From Salipiger profundus (GTDB lineage Bacteria > Pseudomonadota > Alphaproteobacteria > Rhodobacterales > Rhodobacteraceae), in contig NZ_CP014796.1 of assembly GCF_001969385.1 (NCBI RefSeq), forward strand, positions 558,001 to 622,000: a DNA stretch of 64,000 nucleotides, read 5' to 3'. Under the pieces are notes generated by a model. It had not been told where the DNA came from. It did not search any database and was given only the letters and a program-made list of their open reading frames with translations. Shown piece after piece: positions 45,773 through 54,435 of this stretch. How positions within the stretch are numbered: the stretch's first letter is position 1; the number at the start of each line of letters is the position of its first letter. A program made the translations under genes and the position numbers.

Positions 45773-46459
45773 TCAGACGCCGAGATACTGCCCGCTGACC
45801 TCGGGCGTCAGGGCCTCGAACGGCCCTTGCCAGACGTTGCGCCCGCGCTCGAGGATCACCGCCCGGTCACAGGCGCCCCGCAGCTCCTTGAGCGACTTGT
45901 CGATCACCAGCATCGCCATGCCCGTCTCGGACTTGAGCCGCGCGATGGCGGCCCAGATTTCCTGTCGCACCGTCGGCGCCAGTCCCTCGGTCGCCTCGTC
46001 TAGGATCAGCAGCCGCGGATTGGTCATCAGAGCCCGGCCGATGGCGAGCATCTGCTGCTCGCCGCCCGAGAGCGACGCCGCCCGCTGGCGCCGGCGTTCG
46101 GCCAGCCGGGGAAAGAGCGTCTCGACCCGCGGCTGGTCCCAGTGCCCCTTGCGCGCCGACGCGACGAGGTTCTCGGCGACGGTCAGGTCGCGGAAACAGC
46201 GCCGGCCCTCGGGCACCAGACCGATGCCGAGCCGCGCGGCGCGGTGGCTTGGCAGCCGCGACAGGTCGTGACCGTCGAACACCAGCGTGCCCTGTGCCGG
46301 AAGCATCCGGCAGATGCAGCGCACCGTGGTCGACTTTCCCATGCCGTTGCGCCCCATGAAGGCCACCGCCTCGCCCGGCGCGACCTGAAGATCCACGCCG
46401 AACAGCGCCTGGCTCGCGCCGTAAGAGGCAGTCACGCGGTGCAGCGACAAGAGGCTCAT
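45773..46459 (-). CDS. branched-chain amino-acid-type ABC transporter ATPase LivF-like
   Basis: A 228-residue ABC ATPase of the LivF type. Walker A is MGRNGMGKST, the signature LSGGEQQMLAIGRAL, Walker B RLLILDEATEGLAP. It is the last gene of the five-gene transporter operon and overlaps the LivG-like gene by 4 nt. The LVPEGRRCFRDLTVAENL stretch is typical of LivF. Confidence 0.92.
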   Translation of the reverse strand: MSLLSLHRVTASYGASQALFGVDLQVAPGEAVAFMGRNGMGKSTTVRCICRMLPAQGTLVFDGHDLSRLPSHRAARLGIGLVPEGRRCFRDLTVAENLVASARKGHWDQPRVETLFPRLAERRRQRAASLSGGEQQMLAIGRALMTNPRLLILDEATEGLAPTVRQEIWAAIARLKSETGMAMLVIDKSLKELRGACDRAVILERGRNVWQGPFEALTPEVSGQYLGV

Positions 46460-47205
46460 GCGGCATCCCCGAGATAGGCTTCGCGCACGCGCGGATCGCG
46501 GCGGATCTCGTCGACGGTGCCGGTCGCGATGACGCGCCCGTAGACCAGCACGCTGATCCGGTCGGCAAGCGCAAAGACCGCGTCCATGTCATGCTCGACC
46601 AGCAGGATCGGCGCCTGCGCCCGCAGCCCGTCGAGAAACCCCGTGAGCCGCTTCGAGCCCTCCTGCCCCAGCCCGGCCATCGGCTCGTCCATGACGAAGG
46701 CGCGCGGTGCGAGGGTGAGCGCGACCGCCACCTCGAGCTGGCGGCGCTGGCCATGGCTGAGCTCGGCGGTGCGCAGCTCGGAGAGCTCGGCCAGGTCGAC
46801 CGCCTCGAGCGCGGCCTCGGCACGGTCGCGCAGGGCGCCGTCGCGGCTGGCGCGGCCGAAGAACTGCCATGGCCTGCCGGACGCGCCGAGTGCACCGAGC
46901 AGCACGTTCTGCAGCACCGTGTCCTCCATCGCCAGCGCAGAAGTCTGGAAGGTGCGCGCCAGCCCCATCCGTGCCCGCGCCTGCGTGCTGAGGCCGGTGA
47001 CGTCCTGCCCCAGAAACGCCACGCGCCCGGCGTCGGGCCGCAGCGCTCCGCAGATCTGCGCGATGAGAGTCGACTTGCCCGCGCCGTTCGGCCCGATGAT
47101 GGCGTGGATCTCGCCCGCGCGCAGGTCGATCGACACGCCGTCGGTCGCCGCCAGCGCGCCGAAGGACTTGCGCAGGTCATGGGTCGCAAGAACGGTCTCA
47201 GCCAT
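46456..47205 (-). CDS. branched-chain amino-acid-type ABC transporter ATPase LivG-like
   Basis: A 249-residue LivG-type ATPase with Walker A GPNGAGKSTL, the LivG-typical ARTFQTSALAMEDTVLQNVL, signature LSHGQRRQLEVAVAL and Walker B FVMDEPMAGLG. The variant signature SHGQ is normal for this family. It overlaps the permease gene upstream by 8 nt and LivF downstream by 4 nt. Confidence 0.92.
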   Translation of the reverse strand: MAETVLATHDLRKSFGALAATDGVSIDLRAGEIHAIIGPNGAGKSTLIAQICGALRPDAGRVAFLGQDVTGLSTQARARMGLARTFQTSALAMEDTVLQNVLLGALGASGRPWQFFGRASRDGALRDRAEAALEAVDLAELSELRTAELSHGQRRQLEVAVALTLAPRAFVMDEPMAGLGQEGSKRLTGFLDGLRAQAPILLVEHDMDAVFALADRISVLVYGRVIATGTVDEIRRDPRVREAYLGDAA

Positions 47206-48178
47206 CGCGGCGCCTCCCGGCCAGCATGCCGATCAGCCCGCCCCGTCCGAACAGCACCACGACCAGCAGGAACAGCCCGAGGAAGATCTGCCAGTAGTCA
47301 CTCACGCCGCCGAGCAGGTGTTCGAGCAGCACGTAGAACCCCGCGCCGGCCACCGGCCCGAACAGCCGCGCGACCCCGCCGATGATGACGAAGACCATGA
47401 TCTCGCCCGACATCTGCCAGCTGAGCATGGTCGGGCTGACGAAGCGGTTGAGGTCCGCGAAGAGCGCCCCGGCCAGCCCGGTGATCGCGCCCGAGATCAC
47501 GAGCGCCACCAGTTGCAGACGCGTCGGATCGAGCCCCACTGCCCTAGCGCGTTCGGGCACCTGGCGGGCGGCATTGAGCGCCAACCCGAAGGGCGAGCGC
47601 ATGAGCCGCGCGCTGAACAGCAGCGCCGCGCAGAGCCAGGCGAGGCAGATGCCGTAGAACTGGATTGGCACCAGCGTGTTCAGCCCCGGAAAACCGTTGC
47701 GCACGTAGATCGACAGCCCGTCCTCGCCGCCATAGGCGGGCCAGGAGATGGCGAAGAAATACATCATCTGCCCGAAGGCCAGCGTGATCATGATGAAGTA
47801 GACGCCCGAGGTGCGCAGCGCCAGCAGCCCGATCAGCAGAGCCGCGAGCGACGAGGCCGCGACGGCCACCAGCCAGATCACCGGCATCGACTTGGTACCC
47901 TCGATGACAAATGGCCATTCGGTCAGCGGCGTGTAGCTCTGTGCGTGGCTCGCGAGGATGCCCATGGCGTAGCCGCCGATGCCGAAGAACACCGCATGCC
48001 CAAGGCTCACCAGCCCGCCGATCCCCAGCGCGATGTTGAGCCCGACCGCCGCCAGCGCGAAGATCACCGCGCGGGTGGCGAGCGTGATGGTAAAGGGCTC
48101 GTCGGCCCAGACCGCCCAGGCGGGCACCAGCACCAGCGCCGCGAGAAGCGCGGCGTTCAGAATGCGTTCACGGCTCAT
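47198..48178 (-). CDS. branched-chain amino-acid-type ABC transporter permease LivM-like
   Basis: A 326-residue membrane permease with the LivM hallmarks GLNIALGIGGLVSLGHAVFFGIG and TSGVYFIMITLAFGQM and the ATPase-contact loop around AARQVPERARAVGLDPTRLQLVA. The ATG at 48178 starts at the first membrane helix; the frame extends upstream into the LivH-like gene in a shadow frame. It overlaps the LivH-like gene by 4 nt. Confidence 0.9.
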   Translation of the reverse strand: MSRERILNAALLAALVLVPAWAVWADEPFTITLATRAVIFALAAVGLNIALGIGGLVSLGHAVFFGIGGYAMGILASHAQSYTPLTEWPFVIEGTKSMPVIWLVAVAASSLAALLIGLLALRTSGVYFIMITLAFGQMMYFFAISWPAYGGEDGLSIYVRNGFPGLNTLVPIQFYGICLAWLCAALLFSARLMRSPFGLALNAARQVPERARAVGLDPTRLQLVALVISGAITGLAGALFADLNRFVSPTMLSWQMSGEIMVFVIIGGVARLFGPVAGAGFYVLLEHLLGGVSDYWQIFLGLFLLVVVLFGRGGLIGMLAGRRRDG

Positions 48179-49095
48179 GCCCGGGCTCCGAAAAGCCCCG
48201 TGGGCCGCCAGATCAGCACACCCGCCATGAGGATGTAGATCGCCATCGAGGCAAAGGCCGAGCCGATGGAAGCGGCGCTGGCCGGGTCGGTAACGAGCTT
48301 GAACAGCTCCGGCAGCAGAACTCCGCCCAGCGTATCGGTCAGTCCGACCAGCAGCGCGCCGATCAGCGCGCCCTTGATCGAGCCGATGCCGCCGATCACG
48401 ATCACCACGAAGGCCAGGATCAGCACCGGCTCTCCCATGCCCACCTGCACCGACTGGATGGCTCCGACCAGCGCCCCGGCGAGCCCGGCCAGCCCCGCCC
48501 CCAGCGCGAAGACCAGCGTGTAAAGCTTCGAGATATCGACGCCGAGCGCGGCGATCATCTCGCGGTCGTTCTCGCCCGCACGGATGCGGATGCCGAGCCG
48601 GGTGCGCGCGTTCAGCCACCACAGGCCCGCTGCCACGGCAAGGCCCAGCACGATCAGCAGCAGCCGGTAGGCGGGATAGGGAATGCCGCCGGGCAGCGTG
48701 ACCGTGCCCGAGAGCACCTCGGGAATGTCGAGGTAGAGCGGGAACGAACCGAACGCCCAGCGGGTGCCCTCGGAGAAGATCAGGATCAGCGCGAAGGTCG
48801 CGAGCACCTGATCGAGGTGGTCGCGGGCGTAGAGCCGGCGGATCACGAAGAGCTCGACCAGAGCGCCCGCGCCCGCCGCCGCGGCAAGCGCGGCCACCAG
48901 CGCCAGCAGGAACGAGCCGGTGAGCCCCGCCACGGTCGCCGCCGCGAAGGCGCCGACCATGTAGAGCGAGCCATGGGCGAGGTTGATGAGCCCCATGACG
49001 CCGAAGATCAGCGTCAGGCCGGCCGCCATGAGAAACAGCATGACGCCGGATTGCAGGCCGTTCAGGACCTGTTCTGCGAGCAGGAGCGCGGACAT
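48175..49095 (-). CDS. branched-chain amino-acid-type ABC transporter permease LivH-like
   Basis: A 306-residue LivH-type permease. Features are QSGVMLFLMAAGLTLIFGVMG, INLAHGSLYMVGAF and the loop GIRIRAGENDREMIAALGVD that docks on the ATPases. It is the first membrane gene of the operon, 49 bp after the binding-protein gene. Confidence 0.92.
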   Translation of the reverse strand: MSALLLAEQVLNGLQSGVMLFLMAAGLTLIFGVMGLINLAHGSLYMVGAFAAATVAGLTGSFLLALVAALAAAAGAGALVELFVIRRLYARDHLDQVLATFALILIFSEGTRWAFGSFPLYLDIPEVLSGTVTLPGGIPYPAYRLLLIVLGLAVAAGLWWLNARTRLGIRIRAGENDREMIAALGVDISKLYTLVFALGAGLAGLAGALVGAIQSVQVGMGEPVLILAFVVIVIGGIGSIKGALIGALLVGLTDTLGGVLLPELFKLVTDPASAASIGSAFASMAIYILMAGVLIWRPTGLFGARA

Positions 49096-49144
49096 CTCTG
49101 GCCTTCGTCGTGGCAGGGCCCCGCTTGTGCGGAGCCCCGTCGCA

Positions 49145-50281
49145 TCAGTTCATCGAGCACTCGTCGACATAGGCCGACGAGCGGTCCTCGAGCGCGGTGG
49201 CGACGATCTTGTTGGTGTAGACGTCGCCTTCCTTGATGACCTCGCGGATGTAGATGTCCTGGATCGGGTGCTGGTTTGTATCGAAGGCGAAATCGCCGCG
49301 TACGCTGTCGAAGTCGGCTTCCTTCAGTGCCGCGCGGAAGGCCTCTGCCTCCGAGGGCTCGGCCTTGTCGAGCGCCGAGAGCAGCAGGTTCGCCGTGTCG
49401 TAGCCATAGGCCGCGTAGAGCGACGGCAGGCGGTCGTACTTCTCCTGGAAGCCCTCGACAAAGGCCGCGTTGGCGGCGTTGTCGATGTCCTTGGACCAGT
49501 TCGAGCCGTTCTTCACGCCAAGCGCGGCCTCGCCCACGGCCTGCAGGATCCCTTGGTCGAAGGAGAACGCCGGCCCCATCACGGGGAGTTCGACGCCACT
49601 GTCGGCATATTGCTTGAGGAACGAGATCCCCATGCCGCCGGGCAGGAAGAAGAAGATGCTGTCGGCGCCCGACGCGCGGATCTGCGCGATCTCGGCGGCA
49701 TAGTCGGTCTGGCCGAGCTGGGTGTAGACCTCGCCCGCGAGCTCACCGCCGTAGAAGCGCTTGAAGCCGTTGAGGCTGTCCTTCCCGGCCGGGTAGTTCG
49801 GCGCCATGATGAAAGGCTTCTGGTAGCCCTCCGACTTGGCAAAGGCGCCGGCGGCCTCGTGCAGGTTGTCGTTCTGGTAGCTCACCGAGAAGTAGTTCGG
49901 GTCGCAGCCCCGGCCCGCCAGCTGCGCCGGCGCGGCGTTGGTCGACAGGTAGAATTTCCCCTGCGCGGTGGCGGCGGGCACCACGGCCATGGCGAGGTTG
50001 GACCACACGATACCGGTGAGGATGTCGACCTTGTCGGACTGGATCATCTTGTCCGCAAGCTGCACCGCCACGTCGGGCTTGCGCTGGTCGTCCTCGATGA
50101 TGATCTCGACGTCGTCGCGCCCGGCGGCCTCCATCGCCAGCATGAAGCCGTCGCGTGTGTCGACACCGAGGCTCGCGCCCCCACCCGACAGCGTGGTGAT
50201 CATGCCGATCTTGACCTCGGCCTGCGCGGTGGCGGCCATCGCCACCAGGCTCGCGGCGGCGAGCAGCGATTTCATGGACAT
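49145..50281 (-). CDS. branched-chain amino-acid-type ABC transporter substrate-binding protein LivK-like
   Basis: A 378-residue type I periplasmic binding protein. The signal peptide is MSMKSLLAAASLVAMAATAQ, cleaved at AQA, and the mature protein begins EVKIGMITTLSGGGASLGVD. A cysteine pair (RGCDPN and the terminal DECSMN) may form a disulphide. The ATG at 50281 is chosen; a second in-frame ATG is 6 nt downstream. The ligand-site residues do not let me decide between branched-chain amino acids, amides or aromatic acids. It heads the five-gene operon. Confidence 0.88.
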   Translation of the reverse strand: MSMKSLLAAASLVAMAATAQAEVKIGMITTLSGGGASLGVDTRDGFMLAMEAAGRDDVEIIIEDDQRKPDVAVQLADKMIQSDKVDILTGIVWSNLAMAVVPAATAQGKFYLSTNAAPAQLAGRGCDPNYFSVSYQNDNLHEAAGAFAKSEGYQKPFIMAPNYPAGKDSLNGFKRFYGGELAGEVYTQLGQTDYAAEIAQIRASGADSIFFFLPGGMGISFLKQYADSGVELPVMGPAFSFDQGILQAVGEAALGVKNGSNWSKDIDNAANAAFVEGFQEKYDRLPSLYAAYGYDTANLLLSALDKAEPSEAEAFRAALKEADFDSVRGDFAFDTNQHPIQDIYIREVIKEGDVYTNKIVATALEDRSSAYVDECSMN

Positions 50282-50431
50282 CCTGCGGGTCTCCCTCGTC
50301 TTCCCTGTCATCCCCTGCCGGCTCTGCGTCCGGCCTTGGGTGCAAGGGTTAACGGAAAAGCGGGGGATGTCCATGCAGGACAGCATCTTGTGGTGCACTG
50401 TGCGGGTGCGCCGGTCGCGGAAAATGAAAAA

Positions 50432-50456
50432 CGGCCGGGCACAGGGTGCCCGGCCG
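50432..50456 (-). terminator. intrinsic terminator of the decarboxylase gene
   Basis: An 11-bp perfect stem (CGGCCGGGCAC on the plus strand with its complement) and 3-nt loop is followed on the minus strand by GTTTTTCATTTT. It begins 31 bp past the stop codon. Confidence 0.8.
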
Positions 50457-50486
50457 GGGTCCGCGAGTGATGGGGTCCGTTCCTCC

Positions 50487-51695
50487 TCAGATCGCAATCA
50501 CGTCGAGCGGAGGAAAGCCGTTGAAGCCGACCGAGGCGTAGGTCGAGGTGTAGGCGCCGCAGTTGCGGATGACGATGCGATCGCCGGCACGCAGGCCGAG
50601 CGGCAGTTCGACCGGGCGCTTCTCGTAGAGCACGTCGGCGCTGTCGCAGGACGGGCCGGCGAGGATGCAGGCGCCCATTTCATCGTCGTCACGGTCGGTG
50701 AGGAACTGGTAGCGGATGGCCTCTTCCATGGTCTCCGCAAGGCCCGAGAACTTGCCGATATCGAGATACACCCAGCGGTGCAGGTCGTTGTCGGTCTTCT
50801 TCGAGACAAGCAGCACCTCGGCGGCGATGGCGCCGGCCTCGGCGACGAGACCACGGCCCGGCTCGGCCATCACCTCGGCCACGTCGCCGAAGCGCTCGTG
50901 CACGAGGGTCATGACGTCGGCCGCGTAGCTCGCGGGTGCCTCGACGGGCTGGCCGTAGAAGGCCGGGAAGCCGCCGCCGATGTTGAGCAGCGTCATCTCG
51001 TGACCGGCGTCCTGCGCGGCGCGCCAGATGGCGGCGACCTGGTCGAGCACCGGCGCCCACATGGCAGCGCGGCGGGTCTGCGAGCCCACGTGGAACGACA
51101 GACCGACGGGCGCGAGGCCGAGCTCTTTCGCCATGGCGAAGAGGTCGAGCACCTTGTCGCGGGCGCAGCCGAACTTGCGGGTGAGCGGCCAGTCGGCCTC
51201 GCAGTTCTCGACGATCACGCGGATGTAGACGCGCGCGCCCGGGGCGTGCTCGGCGATCTTCTCGAGCTCCTGCTCGGCGTCGGCGGCGAAGAGGGTCACG
51301 CCCTGGCGGTGGGCCCAGGCGATGTCCGAGACCTTCTTGACGGTGTTGCCGAAGGAGATGCGGTCGGTCGACGCGCCGGCAGCCATGCACATGGCGACCT
51401 CGGTGCGCGACGCGGCATCGAAGTTCGAGCCGAGGCGGGTCAGCGTGCGGAGGATCTCGGGCGCCGGGTTGGCCTTCACCGCGTAGTGGATGCGGGCACG
51501 GCCGAGCCCCTGTGCGAGCGCGGCATACTGGCGCGCGACGGCCTGGGTGTCGATGACGAGCGTCGGACGGACGAACTCATGCGCGCGGATGTACGCCTCG
51601 GCGCGGGAAAGCTGCTGCTCGGCAGGCTTCTCGGCGACGTTTGCGACGAAGACAGGAGTTTGACGGGCAGCGAGCCCGGTCACGTATGCGTTCAT
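50487..51695 (-). CDS. PLP-dependent ornithine/lysine decarboxylase (group IV)
   Basis: A 402-residue decarboxylase of the eukaryotic ODC-like (fold III) family that makes putrescine or cadaverine. The PLP lysine lies in IHYAVKANPAPE; other motifs are LSFHVGSQ, LLNIGGGFPAFY, EPGRGLVAEAG and the catalytic Cys-Asp in GPSCDSADVL. Ornithine and lysine specificity cannot be separated with confidence from these motifs. The gene is monocistronic and has its own terminator. Confidence 0.9.
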   Translation of the reverse strand: MNAYVTGLAARQTPVFVANVAEKPAEQQLSRAEAYIRAHEFVRPTLVIDTQAVARQYAALAQGLGRARIHYAVKANPAPEILRTLTRLGSNFDAASRTEVAMCMAAGASTDRISFGNTVKKVSDIAWAHRQGVTLFAADAEQELEKIAEHAPGARVYIRVIVENCEADWPLTRKFGCARDKVLDLFAMAKELGLAPVGLSFHVGSQTRRAAMWAPVLDQVAAIWRAAQDAGHEMTLLNIGGGFPAFYGQPVEAPASYAADVMTLVHERFGDVAEVMAEPGRGLVAEAGAIAAEVLLVSKKTDNDLHRWVYLDIGKFSGLAETMEEAIRYQFLTDRDDDEMGACILAGPSCDSADVLYEKRPVELPLGLRAGDRIVIRNCGAYTSTYASVGFNGFPPLDVIAI

Positions 51696-51870
51696 TGGTC
51701 ATCTCCAATCAGACCCGGCCATTCCGGTTTCCCGGCACAGACCGCTCAGTTCCAAGGGAGACGTTACCGTCGCTACGTAACCGCGTGGGTGTGGAATTGC
51801 CCACCTCGACAGAGGCGCGTGCGTTGGCGTCTTTCATCGCGCATATGAGGCCGAAGGCGGATTCGATCAA

Positions 51871-51904
51871 GAGAAAATTTTCGGCTCGAAGCAGAAATTT
51901 TCGG
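51871..51904. repeat. pair of AT-rich direct repeats upstream of the decarboxylase
   Basis: GAGAAAATTTTCGG (51871-51884) and GCAGAAATTTTCGG (51891-51904) are two copies at a 20-bp interval with 11 of 14 bases identical. They lie 176-209 bp upstream of the decarboxylase start and can also pair as an AT-rich hairpin just past the small gene at 51913-52119, so the function could be control or termination. Confidence 0.35.
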
Positions 51905-51912
51905 GGGCGGTC

Positions 51913-52119
51913 TCAGGCGCTTTTCGAGCTGCCCCTCATGCAGATCCGGGGTGGCGATCCGCGCTCGCCCTCGACCACGGCGCCGCACTGGACGCAGGTG
52001 TAGCGGGTGCCTTCGGCGTGCCGGTATTCGCGCCAGCGGCACTGGCGGCGCCCCTTGTTCTTCATGTTGAAGATCACGAGGGCCGTGAAGACGATAAGAA
52101 GGCCGACCGCACCTAGCAC
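51913..52119 (-). CDS. small membrane protein with CxxC ribbon-like tail
   Basis: A 68-residue protein with one membrane helix (MLGAVGLLIVFTALVIFN) and a basic cytoplasmic tail containing RQCRWREYR, YTCVQCGAV and ICM, which resembles half a zinc ribbon. The sequence looks like a small hypothetical protein I know from roseobacters, but the identity is unchecked. It is upstream of the decarboxylase on the same strand, 217 bp away. Confidence 0.6.
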   Translation of the reverse strand: MLGAVGLLIVFTALVIFNMKNKGRRQCRWREYRHAEGTRYTCVQCGAVVEGERGSPPRICMRGSSKSA

Positions 52120-52190
52120 GGCCGGCCTCTCGGGAATGTCGGTCTGGTCATGAGGGGTTACCTAGTCCGACGTGCCTTTCGAACCAGCGC

Positions 52191-52349
52191 TCAGGCGGCG
52201 CGGTAGTAAGCAAAACCGTTGCTGTCGTCCTCGATGCTGCGATCCGCGTCCTTCACCAGGACCGGCTCGGGCTGGTAGTAGGCGTAGCATTGATCGAGCG
52301 CTGCGAGGGCTTCGGCTGCGGCGGTCTGGGTTTTGGTCTGCTCTTGCAT
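52191..52349 (-). CDS. hypothetical 52-residue protein
   Basis: A very short frame, MQEQTKTQTAAAEALAAL to FAYYRAA, with AAAGG 8 nt before the ATG. It includes a tyrosine-rich stretch (CYAYYQPEPVL) and an acidic segment (KDADRSIEDD). I cannot assign a function; support is the ribosome-binding site and codon composition like its neighbours. Confidence 0.55.
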   Translation of the reverse strand: MQEQTKTQTAAAEALAALDQCYAYYQPEPVLVKDADRSIEDDSNGFAYYRAA

Positions 52350-52494
52350 CGGGTGGCCTTTCGGTTGTCGTCCGTCGTTCCTCCCCTTGCCATCCCACAT
52401 AGCCCTTGCTGCAGCGCAGCACACCCCCCGTTGCTGCAAACGGGGGATGCATGGTGTGCAACGGTCGACCGGTTCAGGGTGAGGTAGAACGCGA

Positions 52495-52521
52495 AACGCC
52501 GCCCTGCGAGGGGGCGGCGTT
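52495..52521 (-). terminator. terminator of the sdh operon
   Basis: A perfect 10-bp stem (AACGCCGCCC with GGGCGGCGTT) and 7-nt loop lies 39 bp past the sdhB stop; on the minus strand TTTCGCG follows. The T-run is short. Confidence 0.6.
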
Positions 52522-52559
52522 CCGGAAAAAGAGCGATACCGGGCCGAAGCCCGAACGTT

Positions 52560-53339
52560 TCACACGTGACGCTCGAGCATCATCTTCTTGATCTCGGCGA
52601 TGGACTTCGCCGGGTTCAGACCCTTCGGGCAGGTCTTGGTGCAGTTCATGATCGTGTGGCAGCGATACAGCTTGAACGGATCCTCGAGCTGGTCGAGACG
52701 CTCGGCGGTCGCTTCGTCACGGCTGTCGATGATCCAGCGGTAGGCGTGCAGCAGCGCTGCCGGTCCGAGGTAACGGTCGGAGTTCCACCAGTAGCTCGGG
52801 CAGGCGGTCGAGCAGGACGCGCACATGACGCATTCATAGAGACCGTCGAGCTTCTTTCGATCCTCGATGGACTGCTTCCACTCCTTCTCGGGGCGGTTGG
52901 TCTTGGTCTCGAGCCACGGCATGATCGACGCGTGCTGCGCGTAGAAATGCGTGAGGTCGGGGATGAGGTCCTTGACCACCGGCATGTGCGGCAGCGGGTA
53001 GATCTTCACGTCGCCCTTGATCTCGTCGAGACCATAGATGCAGGCCAGCGTGTTGATCCCGTCGATGTTCATCGCGCAGGAGCCGCAGATGCCCTCACGG
53101 CAGGAGCGGCGGAAGGTCAGCGTCGGGTCGATCTCGTTCTTGATCTTGATGAGCGCGTCCAGAACCATCGGGCCGCACTTGTCCATGTCGAGATGGTAGG
53201 TGTCGACACGGGGGTTCTCGCCGTCTTCCGGGTTCCAGCGGTAGATCTTGAACGCCCGGACGTTGGTCGCGCCGTCCGGCTTCGGCCACGTCTTGCCGGT
53301 GCGGATGCGGGAGTTCTTGGGGAGTGTGAATTGAACCAT
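52560..53339 (-). CDS. sdhB: succinate dehydrogenase iron-sulfur subunit
   Basis: SdhB carries electrons from SdhA to ubiquinone. The 259-residue protein has the 2Fe-2S cysteines in [16 protein letters not shown] and LACI, the 4Fe-4S site [17 protein letters not shown], and the 3Fe-4S site [17 protein letters not shown]. It is the last gene of the operon, 42 bp after the FkbM-family gene. Confidence 0.96.
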   Translation of the reverse strand: MVQFTLPKNSRIRTGKTWPKPDGATNVRAFKIYRWNPEDGENPRVDTYHLDMDKCGPMVLDALIKIKNEIDPTLTFRRSCREGICGSCAMNIDGINTLACIYGLDEIKGDVKIYPLPHMPVVKDLIPDLTHFYAQHASIMPWLETKTNRPEKEWKQSIEDRKKLDGLYECVMCASCSTACPSYWWNSDRYLGPAALLHAYRWIIDSRDEATAERLDQLEDPFKLYRCHTIMNCTKTCPKGLNPAKSIAEIKKMMLERHV

Positions 53340-53381
53340 GCTCTGACTCCTGTCTGGATCTGTGCAGATGGCAACACATGC

Positions 53382-54107
53382 CTAGTGAATGTTCTGCCGG
53401 GCGGGCCAGCGGGTGAAGAGTGCGTCGATGTGCCGGGGCGAGAGCGCGGCGGTCTCGCCGTTCATCTCCAGCACATCGCGGAATTCCAGCCCTGCCTCGG
53501 CCAGCAGGGAAATGACGGTCGAGGGCGCCTCGACCTCGTCGAAGCGTTGCGAGAGCGACAGTTCGACAACGACGAAATCACAACGTTCGAGGGTGCGCGC
53601 GGCGCCCCTGAGAACCTGGGTCTCGGCTCCCTCGGCATCGATCTTGAGACCGAAGCGGCCGCTCCGCTCGCCGACAAGGGCATCGAGCGTGGTGACCGGA
53701 ACCTCGCGCTTGTCGAAGCCGGTGACCTTGGACATCAGGCTGTCGGACCGGTTGAAAATGCTGGCCATCGGCCCATGCGCCACGCCCCGCTTGTGCGGAA
53801 TGTTCAGCGTGACGCTGCCTTCGGCCTCGCCCAGGGCGGTGGCGAAGAACTCGGAGGCAAGGGCCGGATAGGTTTCCGCCACCTGCGCCTTCGCCTCGAC
53901 CATCGGATCGACAAGCAGGAACGGCAGCTCCGGAAAGGCGCCGTAGAGCCAGGGCGTGCCCGGCCCCACGCCGACGTCGATGACCATGTCCGGGCTAGGC
54001 ACGAGCGTGCGAAACCGATCCCCCATCATCCGGTTGGGCGACACATGGTAGCCCTGTCGCTCGAGGGCGCGGACCATGATGCGGGTCAGGTTGTTCTGAA
54101 TGCCCAT
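53382..54107 (-). CDS. FkbM-family methyltransferase inside the sdh operon
   Basis: A 241-residue S-adenosylmethionine-dependent methyltransferase of the FkbM type. The SAM-binding opening is VIDVGVGPGTPWLYG and the FkbM signature is RFGLKIDAEGAETQVLRGA. The ATG at 54107 is preferred over an upstream open extension. These enzymes usually methylate sugars or hydroxyl groups of natural products; no such pathway is nearby. It lies between a small lipoprotein gene and sdhB, on the same strand. Confidence 0.8.
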   Translation of the reverse strand: MGIQNNLTRIMVRALERQGYHVSPNRMMGDRFRTLVPSPDMVIDVGVGPGTPWLYGAFPELPFLLVDPMVEAKAQVAETYPALASEFFATALGEAEGSVTLNIPHKRGVAHGPMASIFNRSDSLMSKVTGFDKREVPVTTLDALVGERSGRFGLKIDAEGAETQVLRGAARTLERCDFVVVELSLSQRFDEVEAPSTVISLLAEAGLEFRDVLEMNGETAALSPRHIDALFTRWPARQNIH

Positions 54108-54115
54108 CGCGCCCC

Positions 54116-54424
54116 CTAGCCCATCAGCGCTGCCAGCCCTTGCGTGGACAGGCACCTGATGGTTTCGGGCCGCTGCACGATGTCGCGCACCACTTCGACG
54201 GTGCTTGCCGTCGGGCCGGTGACGCTGTCGGCGGCGAGCGCGTAGATCTGCGTCGCGCTGGCATTGTCGATGATGCAGTCGATGGACGGCTGCACGGGCA
54301 CCCCGGGGAACTGCTCGGCCACCACCCGGGACACGGTCGACTTGGCAGCCGATCGTGCGATCTGGTCCTGGCTCTGCGGTGAGCAGGCGGCGAGGAGCAG
54401 CGAGAGGATGAGGGCCTTGCGCAA
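54116..54424 (-). CDS. small lipoprotein in the sdh operon (copy 2)
   Basis: A 102-residue predicted lipoprotein with signal MRKALILSLLLAAC (lipobox cysteine 14). The mature part has two conserved cysteines (SIDCIIDNAS, IRCLST) likely to form a disulphide. It is clearly paralogous to the next gene upstream: both share the pattern PGxPVxxxxDCxxxxASxxQ followed by ALAxxS and CLxxxxL. It starts 12 nt after its paralogue ends. The function is unknown. Confidence 0.78.
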   Translation of the reverse strand: MRKALILSLLLAACSPQSQDQIARSAAKSTVSRVVAEQFPGVPVQPSIDCIIDNASATQIYALAADSVTGPTASTVEVVRDIVQRPETIRCLSTQGLAALMG

Positions 54425-54435
54425 AACGGGGTCTC

